A DNA stretch of 64,000 bases from Hominisplanchenecus murintestinalis (GTDB taxonomy: Bacteria > Bacillota > Clostridia > Lachnospirales > Lachnospiraceae), in NCBI GenBank assembly GCA_004793585.1, contig SRZB01000006.1:36463-100462 (forward strand). Reading direction: 5' to 3'. A model generated the notes under the pieces. It ran no database searches. It saw nothing but the letters and a program-made list of their open reading frames with translations, and was not told where the DNA came from. The first letter of the stretch is position 1, and every line of letters begins with the position of its first letter. This document shows, in pieces, positions 25,980-34,840 of the stretch. A program made the position numbers and the translations under genes.

Positions 25980-27350
25980 TCACCATTTTGGAAGTCCGGC
26001 AAATCCGGCCTGTAATTCTTCATCTGTTGGAATATAGTCTCCCATCTCACCGTTATGGAACTTTTCATAGGCAACCATATCAAAGTATCCTGTTCCTGTA
26101 AGCCCAAAAAGAATCGTCTTTTCTTCCCCTGTTTCTTTGCATTTGAGCGCTTCATCAATCGCTGCACGGATGGCATGGCTGCTCTCCGGCGCCGGCAGGA
26201 TGCCTTCCACTCTGGCAAACTGTTCCGCTGCCTCAAATACAGACGTCTGCTCCACTGAGCGCGCCTCCATATACCCGTCATGATATAACTGTGAAAGGAC
26301 AGAATTCATTCCGTGATACCGCAGTCCCCCCGCATGATTTGAAGACGGAATAAATCCGCTTCCGAGCGTATACATCTTAGACAGCGGGCACACCATTCCT
26401 GTGTCGCAGAAATCATAAGCAAACACACCTCTTGTCATACTCGGGCACGATGCAGGCTCTACGGCAATAAACCGGTAATCCGCCTCACCCCGCAGCTTTT
26501 CTCCCATAAAAGGCGAAATCAGGCCGCCCAGATTGGACCCTCCTCCTGCACACCCGATAATAATGTCAGGCTTAACCCCATACTTATCCAACGCAAGCTT
26601 CGCCTCCACGCCGATAATTGACTGGTGAAGAAGAACCTGGTTCAGCACACTCCCCAGCACATAGCGGTAGCCTTCCATATGAGTAGCTGCTTCCACAGCC
26701 TCTGAAATAGCACATCCAAGACTCCCGGTAGTTCCCGGATGAGCGGCCAGGATTTGGCGCCCTACTTCTGTCATTTCAGAAGGAGACGGCGTAACCGACG
26801 CCCCATATGTGCGCATCACTTCCCTGCGGAAAGGCTTCTGCTCATAAGAACACTTTACCATATACACCTTGCAGTCCAAATCCAGATATGCACATGCCAT
26901 AGACAGTGCGGTTCCCCACTGTCCCGCCCCCGTCTCTGTTGTCACGCCTTTCAGCCCCTGCTCCTTTGCATAATATGCCTGTGCAATTGCCGAATTCAGT
27001 TTATGGCTTCCGCTGGTGTTATTTCCCTCAAATTTGTAGTATATCTTCGCCGGCGTCTGCAGCTTCTCCTCCAGGCAATATGCGCGCACCAGGGGCGCCG
27101 GACGGTACATTTTATAAAAACCCAGGATTTTTTCCGGAATATCGATATAACGGCTGTCATCATCCAGCTCCTGCTTTACCAGCTCTTTGCAAAATACTGT
27201 TTCCAGTTCTTCTGCTTTCATTGGCTCATGGGTTTCCGGATTCAAAAGAGGCGCCGGTTTATTCTTCATATCCGCCCGCACATTATACCACTGCTTCGGC
27301 ATCTCATTTTCTTCTAAATAAATTTTATAAGGGATTTTCTTCTCACTCAT
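25980..27350 (-). CDS. TrpB2-type tryptophan synthase beta-like enzyme (PLP-dependent)
   Basis: 456 residues, starting MSEKKIPYKIYLEENEMPK as TrpB2 proteins do. The PLP lysine lies in NNTSGSHKLNSAIAQAYYAK, the phosphate-binding loop in GCAGGGSNLGG, and the C-terminal LFGLTGTGYFD closes the site. TrpB2 enzymes condense serine with indole without needing a TrpA partner; no trp operon genes are nearby, which fits indole salvage. A near-consensus promoter lies inside the end of the upstream gene. The surface-protein gene starts 8 nt after its stop. Confidence 0.92.
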   Translation of the reverse strand: MSEKKIPYKIYLEENEMPKQWYNVRADMKNKPAPLLNPETHEPMKAEELETVFCKELVKQELDDDSRYIDIPEKILGFYKMYRPAPLVRAYCLEEKLQTPAKIYYKFEGNNTSGSHKLNSAIAQAYYAKEQGLKGVTTETGAGQWGTALSMACAYLDLDCKVYMVKCSYEQKPFRREVMRTYGASVTPSPSEMTEVGRQILAAHPGTTGSLGCAISEAVEAATHMEGYRYVLGSVLNQVLLHQSIIGVEAKLALDKYGVKPDIIIGCAGGGSNLGGLISPFMGEKLRGEADYRFIAVEPASCPSMTRGVFAYDFCDTGMVCPLSKMYTLGSGFIPSSNHAGGLRYHGMNSVLSQLYHDGYMEARSVEQTSVFEAAEQFARVEGILPAPESSHAIRAAIDEALKCKETGEEKTILFGLTGTGYFDMVAYEKFHNGEMGDYIPTDEELQAGFAGLPKW

Positions 27351-27412
27351 CCTTCTGTTCTCCTTTATGCTTTTCAGGCAAAATGAAATTTCTTCCCGCC
27401 TGCTTACACACT

Positions 27413-27441
27413 ATTTTATGGGGGGAGAACCTAATTGTCAA
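27413..27441 (-). promoter_or_regulatory. Promoter of the TrpB2 gene
   Basis: Minus-strand -35 TTGACA (27436-27441), 17-bp spacer, -10 TAAAAT (27413-27418). The -35 overlaps the last codons of the DUF5688 gene, so TrpB2 and the surface protein can be made independently of it. Confidence 0.75.
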
Positions 27442-28351
27442 CGGTTTTTCGCCCGCCCGGGCTGCCTGCACTCAGCCGGTGGCATTCCCTCTCGTAAAGA
27501 TATACCTGATCTGAAAGCACATCCTCCGGAAGCACCTGTGTCCTGTTTATCTCAAACACCATATCTTCCAGCTCCTCCCGGGCTGCCTGCACATTTAAAG
27601 GCACAATAATGCATTCATGGACACTGCTGGGGAGAATATAGAAATCATCCTCTAATTCTTCAGCAATTCCGGCAAGCACACTATCATAAAGAATATATAC
27701 CGCCCCAAACGAATGCGCCGCATTCGACAGAACATACATTGGAAGCTCCTCTTTATCCTCCGCTATCTGCCCCATCTCCCCAAAACTCTCCTCTAAAATT
27801 TCCCTCATCTCCCTGAACTCATGCGGGTAAATCCTGGGGGTATTCCGTCTGGCTATTTCATAAAGCCGTTCCCGCGTGATCCCCCACATGTCTAAGTGGC
27901 TGTTAAATATGAGAATCGTCCCGCTCCCGATCTCCTCATCCTCAAGCGCATAATAAAATACAAGCGCCAAATCCAGACAGCAAATGTGGGGAATTCTCTG
28001 CAGCAGTTCTTCATTTCTATTATAATTCACCAATTTGCATGCCACCCGAGGCGCTACCTTTTCAAAATCTTTATAAAAATCAGAATCCGCCGAAGCGCTT
28101 ACCCTGCTTTTTTCATATACTTTCAGAATGTCTTCCGTAACCTCTTCCAGCGTCACGCCCTTTTGATATACCACATAGTAATCCTTTAAATAAATCACGG
28201 GGGAAATCTTCTTCCCTTCTTCCATAATAGTAATACCCTCCAGGGCCACTCCGTTGTTTTTTACAATAAGGCGCCGCTCTGCGCGCACCTCATCCCCCAG
28301 TTTTTCTGCCAGCCTTGCCTGTACTTGACAAATAAATTCTTCGTACTTCAA
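27431..28351 (-). CDS. DUF5688-family protein
   Basis: 306 residues, cytoplasmic, no signal peptide or membrane segment. The opening MKYEEFICQVQARLAEKLGD and the later NRNEELLQRIPHICCLDLA and FYILPSSVHECIIVP match the DUF5688 family that is common and often multi-copy in Lachnospiraceae. Function unknown. A perfect-consensus promoter lies ~100 bp upstream, which predicts high expression. Confidence 0.82.
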   Translation of the reverse strand: MKYEEFICQVQARLAEKLGDEVRAERRLIVKNNGVALEGITIMEEGKKISPVIYLKDYYVVYQKGVTLEEVTEDILKVYEKSRVSASADSDFYKDFEKVAPRVACKLVNYNRNEELLQRIPHICCLDLALVFYYALEDEEIGSGTILIFNSHLDMWGITRERLYEIARRNTPRIYPHEFREMREILEESFGEMGQIAEDKEELPMYVLSNAAHSFGAVYILYDSVLAGIAEELEDDFYILPSSVHECIIVPLNVQAAREELEDMVFEINRTQVLPEDVLSDQVYLYERECHRLSAGSPGGRKTVDN

Positions 28352-28459
28352 ATAAGTCCCTTCCTTTCGTAAATATTAACAACATGCATCTCATTTGGAA
28401 TTTTGGTGCGAACGCACTTGAAAAACCAGAACATTTCTTAATGACTTTTTATGCATCTC

Positions 28460-28488
28460 ATTATATATCAATCCCATTTCCATGTCAA
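28460..28488 (-). promoter_or_regulatory. Perfect-consensus sigma-A promoter for DUF5688
   Basis: Minus-strand TTGACA (28483-28488), 17 bp, TATAAT (28460-28465). This exact consensus is rare and predicts strong transcription with a leader of about 100 nt. Confidence 0.8.
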
Positions 28489-28534
28489 GTGACATTTTTG
28501 AAAAGAAATACACGCACGGAGCTTGAATTATAAA

Positions 28535-28563
28535 TGGACTTTGCCTTCTCAATATGATACAAT
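28535..28563 (+). promoter_or_regulatory. Predicted malQ promoter
   Basis: -35 TGGACT (28535-28540), 17 bp, -10 TACAAT (28558-28563). The expected start is about ten bases before the leader hairpin. Confidence 0.5.
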
Positions 28564-28580
28564 AATGAGCATGTGAAACA

Positions 28581-28617
28581 CCTGCCAAAAGCCGCATATC
28601 TCTGCGCTTTTGGCAGG
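28581..28617 (+). promoter_or_regulatory. Strong hairpin in the malQ 5' leader
   Basis: Stem CCTGCCAAAAGC-GCA / TGC-GCTTTTGGCAGG, fifteen base pairs with a single bulged C at 28593 and a TATCTC loop. It is not followed by a T-run, so it is not a simple terminator. It ends 30 nt before the malQ ATG. It may stabilise the mRNA 5' end or serve as a binding site for a regulator. Confidence 0.55.
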
Positions 28618-28646
28618 AAAATGACAGATGAAAGGATTCACGCATT

Positions 28647-30161
28647 ATGAGTACTGTAGAAAACTCTATAAAACGTTCTCGTTTTTCCGGCATTTTGGCG
28701 CATCCCACCTCTTTTCCGTCTCCGTACGGCATCGGCGATATGGGCCAGGGTGCTTATGATTTTATTGATTTCCTGGAGAAATCGGGCCAGAGTTTGTGGC
28801 AGGTACTTCCTTTAGGACCTACCGGCTTTGGTGATTCGCCCTATCAGGGATTTTCGGCATTTGCCGGACAGCCGCTCATTATCAGCCCGGAAAATATGAA
28901 GGAACTGAACCTTCTCACCGATGAAGATTTCTGCGGCATGCCTGTCTGGGACGCCCAGAAAACAGACTACGGAGCTGTTTTGGAATTTAAAACAAAACTG
29001 TTCCACAAGGCTTATGAAAGATTTGTTCACACTCCAGATAAACTGCTCCTGGAAGAATTTGAGGATTTTTGCCTTCTCCAGAAATTCTGGCTGGACGATT
29101 ACGCGCTGTTTATGGCCGGTAAAGACGCCCACGAAGGCCGCTGCTGGCTGGACTGGGAGGATGATCTGAAAAATCCGGATGAAAAATCACGAAAAAAATG
29201 GGAAACACAGCTGGCTGATGATATAAAATATTATAAATTTCTCCAGTTCCTGTTCTTCCGTCAATGGAATGCCCTGAAAGAATATGCAAACAGGCACGGC
29301 ATAGAAATTGTCGGCGATATCCCCATCTTTGTATCGCTGGACAGCGTAGACGTATGGGCACACAAAGATTTATTCCAGCTGGACACCAAAGGGCATCCCT
29401 CCTGTGTGGCAGGCGTACCCCCTGACTATTTCAGCGCTACCGGACAGCTCTGGGGAAATCCCCTGTATGACTGGAAAGCACACAAAAAGCAGGATTATGC
29501 CTGGTGGATCGCACGCGTAAAGCATCAGATTGGACTGACGGACTATTTGCGCATCGACCATTTCCGGGGCTTTGAAGCTTACTGGGCCGTACCTGCCGGC
29601 GAAGAAACTGCAGTAAACGGTAAATGGGTCAAAGGCCCGAACGAAGCGCTGTTTCTGGCCATTCAGAAGGAACTGGGTGACGAGCTTCCTATTTTTGCAG
29701 AGGATTTAGGCGTCATTACTCCTGAAGTTGAATGGCTGCGCGACATGTTCCATTTCCCCGGAATGCGTATTCTACAGTTTGGGTTCGAGTGCCTGGAAGA
29801 TGGCAGCTATCTGCCCCACAACTTTACAACTACCAACTGTATCTGCTACACCGGAACCCATGACAACGACACCACCACCGGATGGTACCGCACCATTTCT
29901 GAGGAATGCCGTGACAAAATCCGAAGATACGGAAACACAGACGGAGGGCGGATCAGCCTTGACTTCATCCGTTTTTGTCTGGGGAGCATAGCAAAATACG
30001 CGATTTTTCCTATCCAGGATTTATTTGAGATGGGAAGCGAAACCCGTATGAATACGCCCGGTATGCCCTCTGACAATTGGGGGTTCCGTTACGAAGCAAA
30101 AGAACTTACTCCGGAACGCGCTTCCTGGCTTTTGCAGACCACAAAGCTTTTCGGGCGTTGA
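28647..30161 (+). CDS. malQ: 4-alpha-glucanotransferase (amylomaltase)
   Basis: 504 residues, GH77. It transfers alpha-1,4-glucan chains between maltodextrins or glycogen fragments, releasing glucose, in the cytoplasm. Visible: N-terminal SGILAHPTSFPSPYGIGD, catalytic nucleophile Asp in LRIDHFRGFEAYWAVPA, acid/base Glu in PIFAEDLGVI, third Asp in YTGTHDNDTTTGW. The AAAGGA site 10 nt before ATG sets the start. No glycogen phosphorylase is next to it. A 5' leader hairpin is present. Confidence 0.96.
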   Translation: MSTVENSIKRSRFSGILAHPTSFPSPYGIGDMGQGAYDFIDFLEKSGQSLWQVLPLGPTGFGDSPYQGFSAFAGQPLIISPENMKELNLLTDEDFCGMPVWDAQKTDYGAVLEFKTKLFHKAYERFVHTPDKLLLEEFEDFCLLQKFWLDDYALFMAGKDAHEGRCWLDWEDDLKNPDEKSRKKWETQLADDIKYYKFLQFLFFRQWNALKEYANRHGIEIVGDIPIFVSLDSVDVWAHKDLFQLDTKGHPSCVAGVPPDYFSATGQLWGNPLYDWKAHKKQDYAWWIARVKHQIGLTDYLRIDHFRGFEAYWAVPAGEETAVNGKWVKGPNEALFLAIQKELGDELPIFAEDLGVITPEVEWLRDMFHFPGMRILQFGFECLEDGSYLPHNFTTTNCICYTGTHDNDTTTGWYRTISEECRDKIRRYGNTDGGRISLDFIRFCLGSIAKYAIFPIQDLFEMGSETRMNTPGMPSDNWGFRYEAKELTPERASWLLQTTKLFGR

Positions 30162-30206
30162 TATGCCTGTTCTTTACAGACCGTTCGGTATACACATCTC
30201 GTAAAC

Positions 30207-30229
30207 TATGCTCCGCTCTGCGGAGCATA
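30207..30229 (+). promoter_or_regulatory. Perfect hairpin between malQ and plsC
   Basis: TATGCTCCGC / GCGGAGCATA with a TCT loop, a 10-bp perfect stem 24 nt before the plsC start. It is followed by AACCTTTAG, not a T-run, so it is more likely an mRNA processing or stability element than a terminator. Confidence 0.5.
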
Positions 30230-30252
30230 AACCTTTAGAAAAGAGTGCTTTT

Positions 30253-30990
30253 ATGATTCGATTATTTTTAATTTTAATCTTGGTTGTATGCTTTTTGATT
30301 CTATCTATTCCTGTCCTGTTTGCAGAATGGGTGATCGGAAAGATATCTCCCCACGCCCGGGATATTTCTTCCCTCCGTATTATCCAATTTGTATTCAAAC
30401 TGGTTATGCGGATTACCGGAAGTAAAGTTACCGTCCTCGGTGAAGAAAATATTCCCAGGGACACGGCTGTTCTCTATATTGCAAACCACAGAAGCCTTTT
30501 TGATACCGTGCTGACCTATTCCCGCTGCCCCGGGCTGACCGGATATGTTTCAAAGGACAGCATGGCAAAAGTCCCTTTACTTTCCATATGGATGAAACGG
30601 CTTTACTGTCTGTTCCTGAACAGAACAGATATCCGTGAGGGAATGAAGACGATACTCGCAGGCATAGAGCAGATGAAAAACGGAATTTCCATGTGCATTT
30701 TCCCGGAAGGCACCAGAAACAAAGAGCCTGACGCGCCAATGCTCCCGTTCAAAGAGGGCAGTTTTAAAATGGCTGAAAAAAGCGGATGCCCTATTATTCC
30801 CATAGCCCTGACAAACACTGCCGATATCCTGGAAAATCATTTTCCCCGGATAAAGCCTGCAAACGTGATTTTAGAATACGGAAAGCCGATTTATATCAAA
30901 GAACTGGATAAAGAAAACCGGAAATTTTTGGGCGCTTATACCCAAAAAATTATCCAGGATATGCTTGATTCCCAGCAGAATATGCTGTAA
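30253..30990 (+). CDS. plsC: 1-acyl-sn-glycerol-3-phosphate acyltransferase (PlsC-type)
   Basis: 245 residues from the ATG at 30253; an upstream in-frame ATG would put the intergenic hairpin into coding sequence. N-terminal membrane segment (LFLILILVVCFLILSIPVLF), then acyltransferase block I NHRSLFD with the catalytic His/Asp, block II around LFLNRTDIREGM, block III FPEGTRNK, and block IV CPIIPIALTN. It makes phosphatidic acid at the inner membrane face. The ribosome site is weak. Confidence 0.9.
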   Translation: MIRLFLILILVVCFLILSIPVLFAEWVIGKISPHARDISSLRIIQFVFKLVMRITGSKVTVLGEENIPRDTAVLYIANHRSLFDTVLTYSRCPGLTGYVSKDSMAKVPLLSIWMKRLYCLFLNRTDIREGMKTILAGIEQMKNGISMCIFPEGTRNKEPDAPMLPFKEGSFKMAEKSGCPIIPIALTNTADILENHFPRIKPANVILEYGKPIYIKELDKENRKFLGAYTQKIIQDMLDSQQNML

Positions 30991-31004
30991 TTTTTATTTC
31001 CAGG

Positions 31005-31035
31005 AACCAGACTCCGAACGAGTCTGGTTTTTATA
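31005..31035 (+). terminator. Terminator after plsC
   Basis: AACCAGACTC (31005-31014) / GAGTCTGGTT (31020-31029), loop CGAAC, followed by TTTTAT. Confidence 0.88.
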
Positions 31036-31122
31036 TAAACATACTTTTATCATATTTCTATTTTAAAATCTTAATAGTTATTTAGGCTTTCCGGACAATA
31101 CAAACAAGGGAGTAGAGAGAAC

Positions 31123-31815
31123 ATGGACAATACAAACAAGCGGATTTTTATTGTTGAAGATGACCCGAAACTGCGGCGCACGCTGGAGGACTTCTTACAC
31201 GCTAACGGCTATGACACTTTAAGCGCACAGGATGGACAGGAAGCCCTGGACACTTACTTTTCAAACAACCACAAAATTGATTTGATTCTTCTGGATGGAA
31301 TGCTGCCTTCTGTAGACGGTTATGACGTGCTTAAATCAATCCGTGAATACTCTGAGGTTCCTATCATTATGCTGACTGCCCGGGAATCAGAAGAAGATCA
31401 GCTCATGGGGCTCGAAAACGGAGCTGACAATTACATCACCAAGCCCTTCCTTCTGCGTGTCCTGAAAGCGCATATCGAAGCGCTTCTGAAGCGGGCAAAT
31501 ATTGCCTCATCTGACGAAATCCTGCGCGGTGCCCTGCGTATTGAACCGGAATTCCGCAAAGCTTACATAAACGGGGAACTTTTAAATACCACGCCAAAAG
31601 AGTTTGATCTGCTCCTGCATTTTATCCAGAATGAAAATGTGGTACTTTCCAGGGAGTCTATCCTTGATGCCGTATGGGGCTTTGATTATGACGGAGGCAT
31701 CCGCACCGTAGACACAGTAGTAAAACAGCTCCGACGCAAAATGTCGGAACAATATCCTTATATTCAGTCTATCTATGGCATAGGCTACCGTTTTGAGGTG
31801 ACAAGCCATGAATAA
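31123..31815 (+). CDS. OmpR-family response regulator
   Basis: 230 residues. Receiver domain with acidic pair Asp13/Asp14, phospho-acceptor Asp58 (ILLDGMLPSVDG), Thr in MLTARES and Lys in ITKPF. C-terminal winged helix from about residue 135 (TPKEFDLLLHF, SRESILDAVWGFDY, VDTVVKQLRRKM). Ribosome site AAGGGAG. It overlaps the sensor kinase gene by 8 nt. Targets are unknown. Confidence 0.95.
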   Translation: MDNTNKRIFIVEDDPKLRRTLEDFLHANGYDTLSAQDGQEALDTYFSNNHKIDLILLDGMLPSVDGYDVLKSIREYSEVPIIMLTARESEEDQLMGLENGADNYITKPFLLRVLKAHIEALLKRANIASSDEILRGALRIEPEFRKAYINGELLNTTPKEFDLLLHFIQNENVVLSRESILDAVWGFDYDGGIRTVDTVVKQLRRKMSEQYPYIQSIYGIGYRFEVTSHE

Positions 31816-33247
31816 ATTGCGAATCCAGGCTGTAATTTCCATCTGCCTCCTCCTCATTCTTGTGCTGGGCGGCTCGTCCATGTTCTATTTTCTGTTTGCC
31901 ACAGACTATTATATCGGAAAAAAGCAGACACTGATGGACGCTGCTTTCAGCAATCTTCAGAAACTTAACCTGAGGCAGATTTCCTATGATGACGATCCCT
32001 CCATTAATTCCCTGGAGGCAGAAAGCTTTTCCATCATCATCTGTGATGAAAGCTTTAACCAGATTTATTCTTCAAAGCTGGGAACCCCTGACAATTTGAT
32101 TGCCGATACCATGAAACCCGCAAAAGAGCGGTTTACAGAAGATGCACGCGCCGTGTACTATGACGATGTTTCCCGAAGGCCAATTGCTCTGTACGGTTTA
32201 ATCCGGCAGGATCATCAGGTATATTATATCTACATTTATGAATATACTACCGGGCTTCGCCGCAGTATCCGGTACATGAACAACTTTCTGGCAGACGTAC
32301 TCATCCTGACTATCGTGGCAGGCAGCGGGTTTGCCTGGATTATCTGCTCAAAAATCGTAAAGCCTATTCAGAATATCAGCACAGTGGCTGAGAAAATGAG
32401 CGAGAATGACTTTTCCGTGCGGGCATCTGAATCGATCCCTACCTACGAACTGAAACATCTGGCGCGCAATATTAACCATATGGCCGACAAAATCCAGAAA
32501 GATATGAGTGATTTGAACAATTATAATTATCTTCTCCTGCGCCAAAACCAGAATATGGCTGAACTTGAGGATATGAGGAAGGAAATCGTCCGCAAGGTTA
32601 CCCATGAGCTGAAAACCCCGCTGGCGATTATCTCCAGCCAGGTAGAAATGCTGCAATATGAATATGACAATTCCAAAAAGGACTATTACTTTTCCTCCAT
32701 TATGGAAGAAATCGAGAAAATGAGCGGATTAATCAGCAACGTACTTCACAGCGCCTTAATTGAGGAAGCGCTCCCCAGTACGCTGATGGCCCGCGATAAT
32801 GTCTCCCTTCTATTGGAAACACTGGTGCCAAAATATGAAATCTGGATGCGCACCTCCAAAATCGCTTTTAAAACACTGATTCAAGAGGATTGCTATGCCG
32901 TTTTTGACGCCTCTCAGCTTGAACAGGCAATCAATAACTATATTATGAATGCTTATCGGCACACCCTCCCTCAAAGCCAGATTATCCTTACTCTGCGCCA
33001 GGATGAGGAGAGCATCTACTGCTCTGTGTACAACGAAGGGGAAGCTATTCCAAAGGAAGAGCAGTCCCGCATCTGGAAAAGCTTCTACCAGGGAAAAAAC
33101 AAGGACGAAAAAAACAACGCAAAACCAAATGAAATCGGCCTTGGGCTGTATATTGTAAAAGATATCATTAATCTTCATAAAGGCACCTGCGGCGTATTTA
33201 ACTGCCGCAAAGGCGTGGAATTCTGGTTCCGCCTGCCCAAAGCATAG
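31808..33247 (+). CDS. Membrane sensor histidine kinase
   Basis: 479 residues. Membrane segments near 10-30 and 160-182 bracket an extracytoplasmic sensor domain of about 130 residues. HAMP follows at about 183-235. HisKA carries phospho-His266 in VTHELKTPLA; the ATPase domain has an N-box near NNYIMNAYRH and a G-box GLGLYIVKDII. Partner of the overlapping response regulator. The signal is unknown. Confidence 0.94.
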   Translation: MNKLRIQAVISICLLLILVLGGSSMFYFLFATDYYIGKKQTLMDAAFSNLQKLNLRQISYDDDPSINSLEAESFSIIICDESFNQIYSSKLGTPDNLIADTMKPAKERFTEDARAVYYDDVSRRPIALYGLIRQDHQVYYIYIYEYTTGLRRSIRYMNNFLADVLILTIVAGSGFAWIICSKIVKPIQNISTVAEKMSENDFSVRASESIPTYELKHLARNINHMADKIQKDMSDLNNYNYLLLRQNQNMAELEDMRKEIVRKVTHELKTPLAIISSQVEMLQYEYDNSKKDYYFSSIMEEIEKMSGLISNVLHSALIEEALPSTLMARDNVSLLLETLVPKYEIWMRTSKIAFKTLIQEDCYAVFDASQLEQAINNYIMNAYRHTLPQSQIILTLRQDEESIYCSVYNEGEAIPKEEQSRIWKSFYQGKNKDEKNNAKPNEIGLGLYIVKDIINLHKGTCGVFNCRKGVEFWFRLPKA

Positions 33248-33293
33248 CCCAAAACAGCACGGAACCATATTTCTATCACATTCATCCTGTATA

Positions 33294-33322
33294 TTACAAA
33301 ATTGTAAAGTGTATGTTATATT
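33294..33322 (+). promoter_or_regulatory. Predicted promoter with no downstream gene
   Basis: -35 TTACAA (33294-33299), 17 bp, -10 TATATT (33317-33322). The -35 forms part of an inverted repeat TTACAA-AA-TTGTAA (33294-33307), which could be an operator. Downstream there is AGGAGG (33335-33340) but no start codon at a usable distance. Confidence 0.4.
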
Positions 33323-33334
33323 TTTGAAATATTT

Positions 33335-33430
33335 AGGAGGTGATAGCTATATAAACTCTCTGTGCTCCTGACAGGCTTCGGCTTATATTCCAAAAATCTT
33401 AGCCAATCTCTCCTTTGCCGAAGCCCTGTC
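33335..33430 (+). other. Unexplained leader-like sequence with an SD and a long inverted repeat
   Basis: AGGAGG at 33335-33340 is followed by a CTCCT at 33366-33370 able to pair with it. Then comes an inverted repeat GACAGGCTTCGGC (33370-33382) / GCCGAAGCCCTGTC (33417-33430), 13 bp with one bulged base, around a 34-nt loop. No open reading frame fits. It ends 25 bp from the convergent murF stop, without a T-run on either strand. It could be a non-coding transcript or the remnant of a short leader gene. Confidence 0.4.
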
Positions 33431-33454
33431 GGAAGCCGCAGGCAGTACCTGCCG

Positions 33455-34828
33455 TCAAAGTTCTGACAACAATTCTACTACTTTTTCAAAATGCATCCCA
33501 TGAGATGCCTTCACCAATATCGTATCATCCCCCTGAACAAGACGCGGCAGCACTTCCATCAGCCGCTCCAGATTTGGCACATGAACTACGGTTTCACATC
33601 CGCCTGCGCGGATTGCCGCCTCTGCCATATGACTGCTCAATTCTCCTGTGCAAATCAGCAGATTGATTCCTTTTTCCCCTGCGTAAACTCCCACTTCCCT
33701 ATGAAGTGACGCTTCATTTTCCCCAAGCTCAAACATATCTCCCAGAACTGCCACTGTCCGGCGCTCTGCGTCTTTTAGTACGTCCAGGGAAGCTTTCATT
33801 GAAACAGGGTTCGCATTGTAGCAATCGTCAATAATAAGCATATCACCTTTCTCAATCATATGAAAACGCCCGCCCAAAGACTGAAGCTTCTCAATTCCAC
33901 TCTTCACCTGCTCCGTCGTAAGCCCCATAGAAATCCCCACGGCTGTAGCTGCCAGGGCATTCAGTACCATATGGAAACCTGGAATCGGTATCTGTACACC
34001 GAAGCTTTCCTCACCTGCATGGATACGGCAGCGGATGCCTTTCAATCCCCTCGGCTCTATCTCGTCAGCATAGATCTCACGGCCGCTTTCCACGCCGAAA
34101 AATAAGGGATTTACACCTTTCACTTCCTGCACTGCAGACAGTTTGTCATCATCTCCGTTCAGGACAATCCTGCCTTCCGGCTGCATAAAATCAAAAATCT
34201 CTGATTTCGCACGGAGCACGCCGTCCCTGTCCTTTAAATATTCCAGATGGCACTGGCCGATATTCGTTATCACACAGACATCTGGCCGCGCAATCTTACT
34301 CAGGCGGTGCATCTCGCCAAAATCACTGATACCCATTTCCAGAACGGCAATCTGATGTTCCTCACGCAGACGAAACACAGTAAGCGGCAGCCCCAGCTCA
34401 TTATTAAAGTTCCCCAGAGTCTTAAGCACCCGGTATTTTTCAGATAAAACAGAAGCTATCACTTCTTTCGTGCTGGTCTTTCCCACACTTCCCGTAATCC
34501 CCACCACCTGAATATCAAGCTGTTTTCTGTAAAACTCCGCCATATCCTTTATCGCCTGCAGCGATGACTTCACCTGAATCCAGGAGCCGGACGGATGCTC
34601 CGGCTCCCGCTCGCATACTACGCAGGCAGCCCCTTTTTCAAACACCGACGGGATAAAATCATGTCCGTCCACACGTTCTCCTTTTACGGCGACAAACAGG
34701 CAGCCCTCCGCTGCCTGCCTGCTATCCGTGGTGATGCTCTCTATTTCACGAATCCCTGTTTCCTTTGTTCCGTGATAAATACCGCCGCAGACTTCTGCTA
34801 TCCGGCACGGAGTCATATTTTTCATCAT
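33455..34828 (-). CDS. murF: MurF, UDP-MurNAc-tripeptide-D-Ala-D-Ala ligase
   Basis: 457 residues. It adds the D-Ala-D-Ala dipeptide to UDP-MurNAc-tripeptide with ATP, the last cytoplasmic step of the wall precursor. Mur ligase P-loop GITGSVGKTSTKE (about residues 110-122), central AVLEMGISDFGEM, and C-terminal IIDDCYNANPVSMKASL, the MurF hallmark. The start has AGAGGGTGG before ATG. It follows ddl, whose product it uses, by 12 nt. Confidence 0.96.
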   Translation of the reverse strand: MMKNMTPCRIAEVCGGIYHGTKETGIREIESITTDSRQAAEGCLFVAVKGERVDGHDFIPSVFEKGAACVVCEREPEHPSGSWIQVKSSLQAIKDMAEFYRKQLDIQVVGITGSVGKTSTKEVIASVLSEKYRVLKTLGNFNNELGLPLTVFRLREEHQIAVLEMGISDFGEMHRLSKIARPDVCVITNIGQCHLEYLKDRDGVLRAKSEIFDFMQPEGRIVLNGDDDKLSAVQEVKGVNPLFFGVESGREIYADEIEPRGLKGIRCRIHAGEESFGVQIPIPGFHMVLNALAATAVGISMGLTTEQVKSGIEKLQSLGGRFHMIEKGDMLIIDDCYNANPVSMKASLDVLKDAERRTVAVLGDMFELGENEASLHREVGVYAGEKGINLLICTGELSSHMAEAAIRAGGCETVVHVPNLERLMEVLPRLVQGDDTILVKASHGMHFEKVVELLSEL

Positions 34829-34840
34829 TTATCCACCCTC

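Noticed and set aside
33340..33355. Tiny GTG-initiated peptide behind AGGAGG
   Set aside because: It has only four codons, and the GTG overlaps the ribosome site itself.
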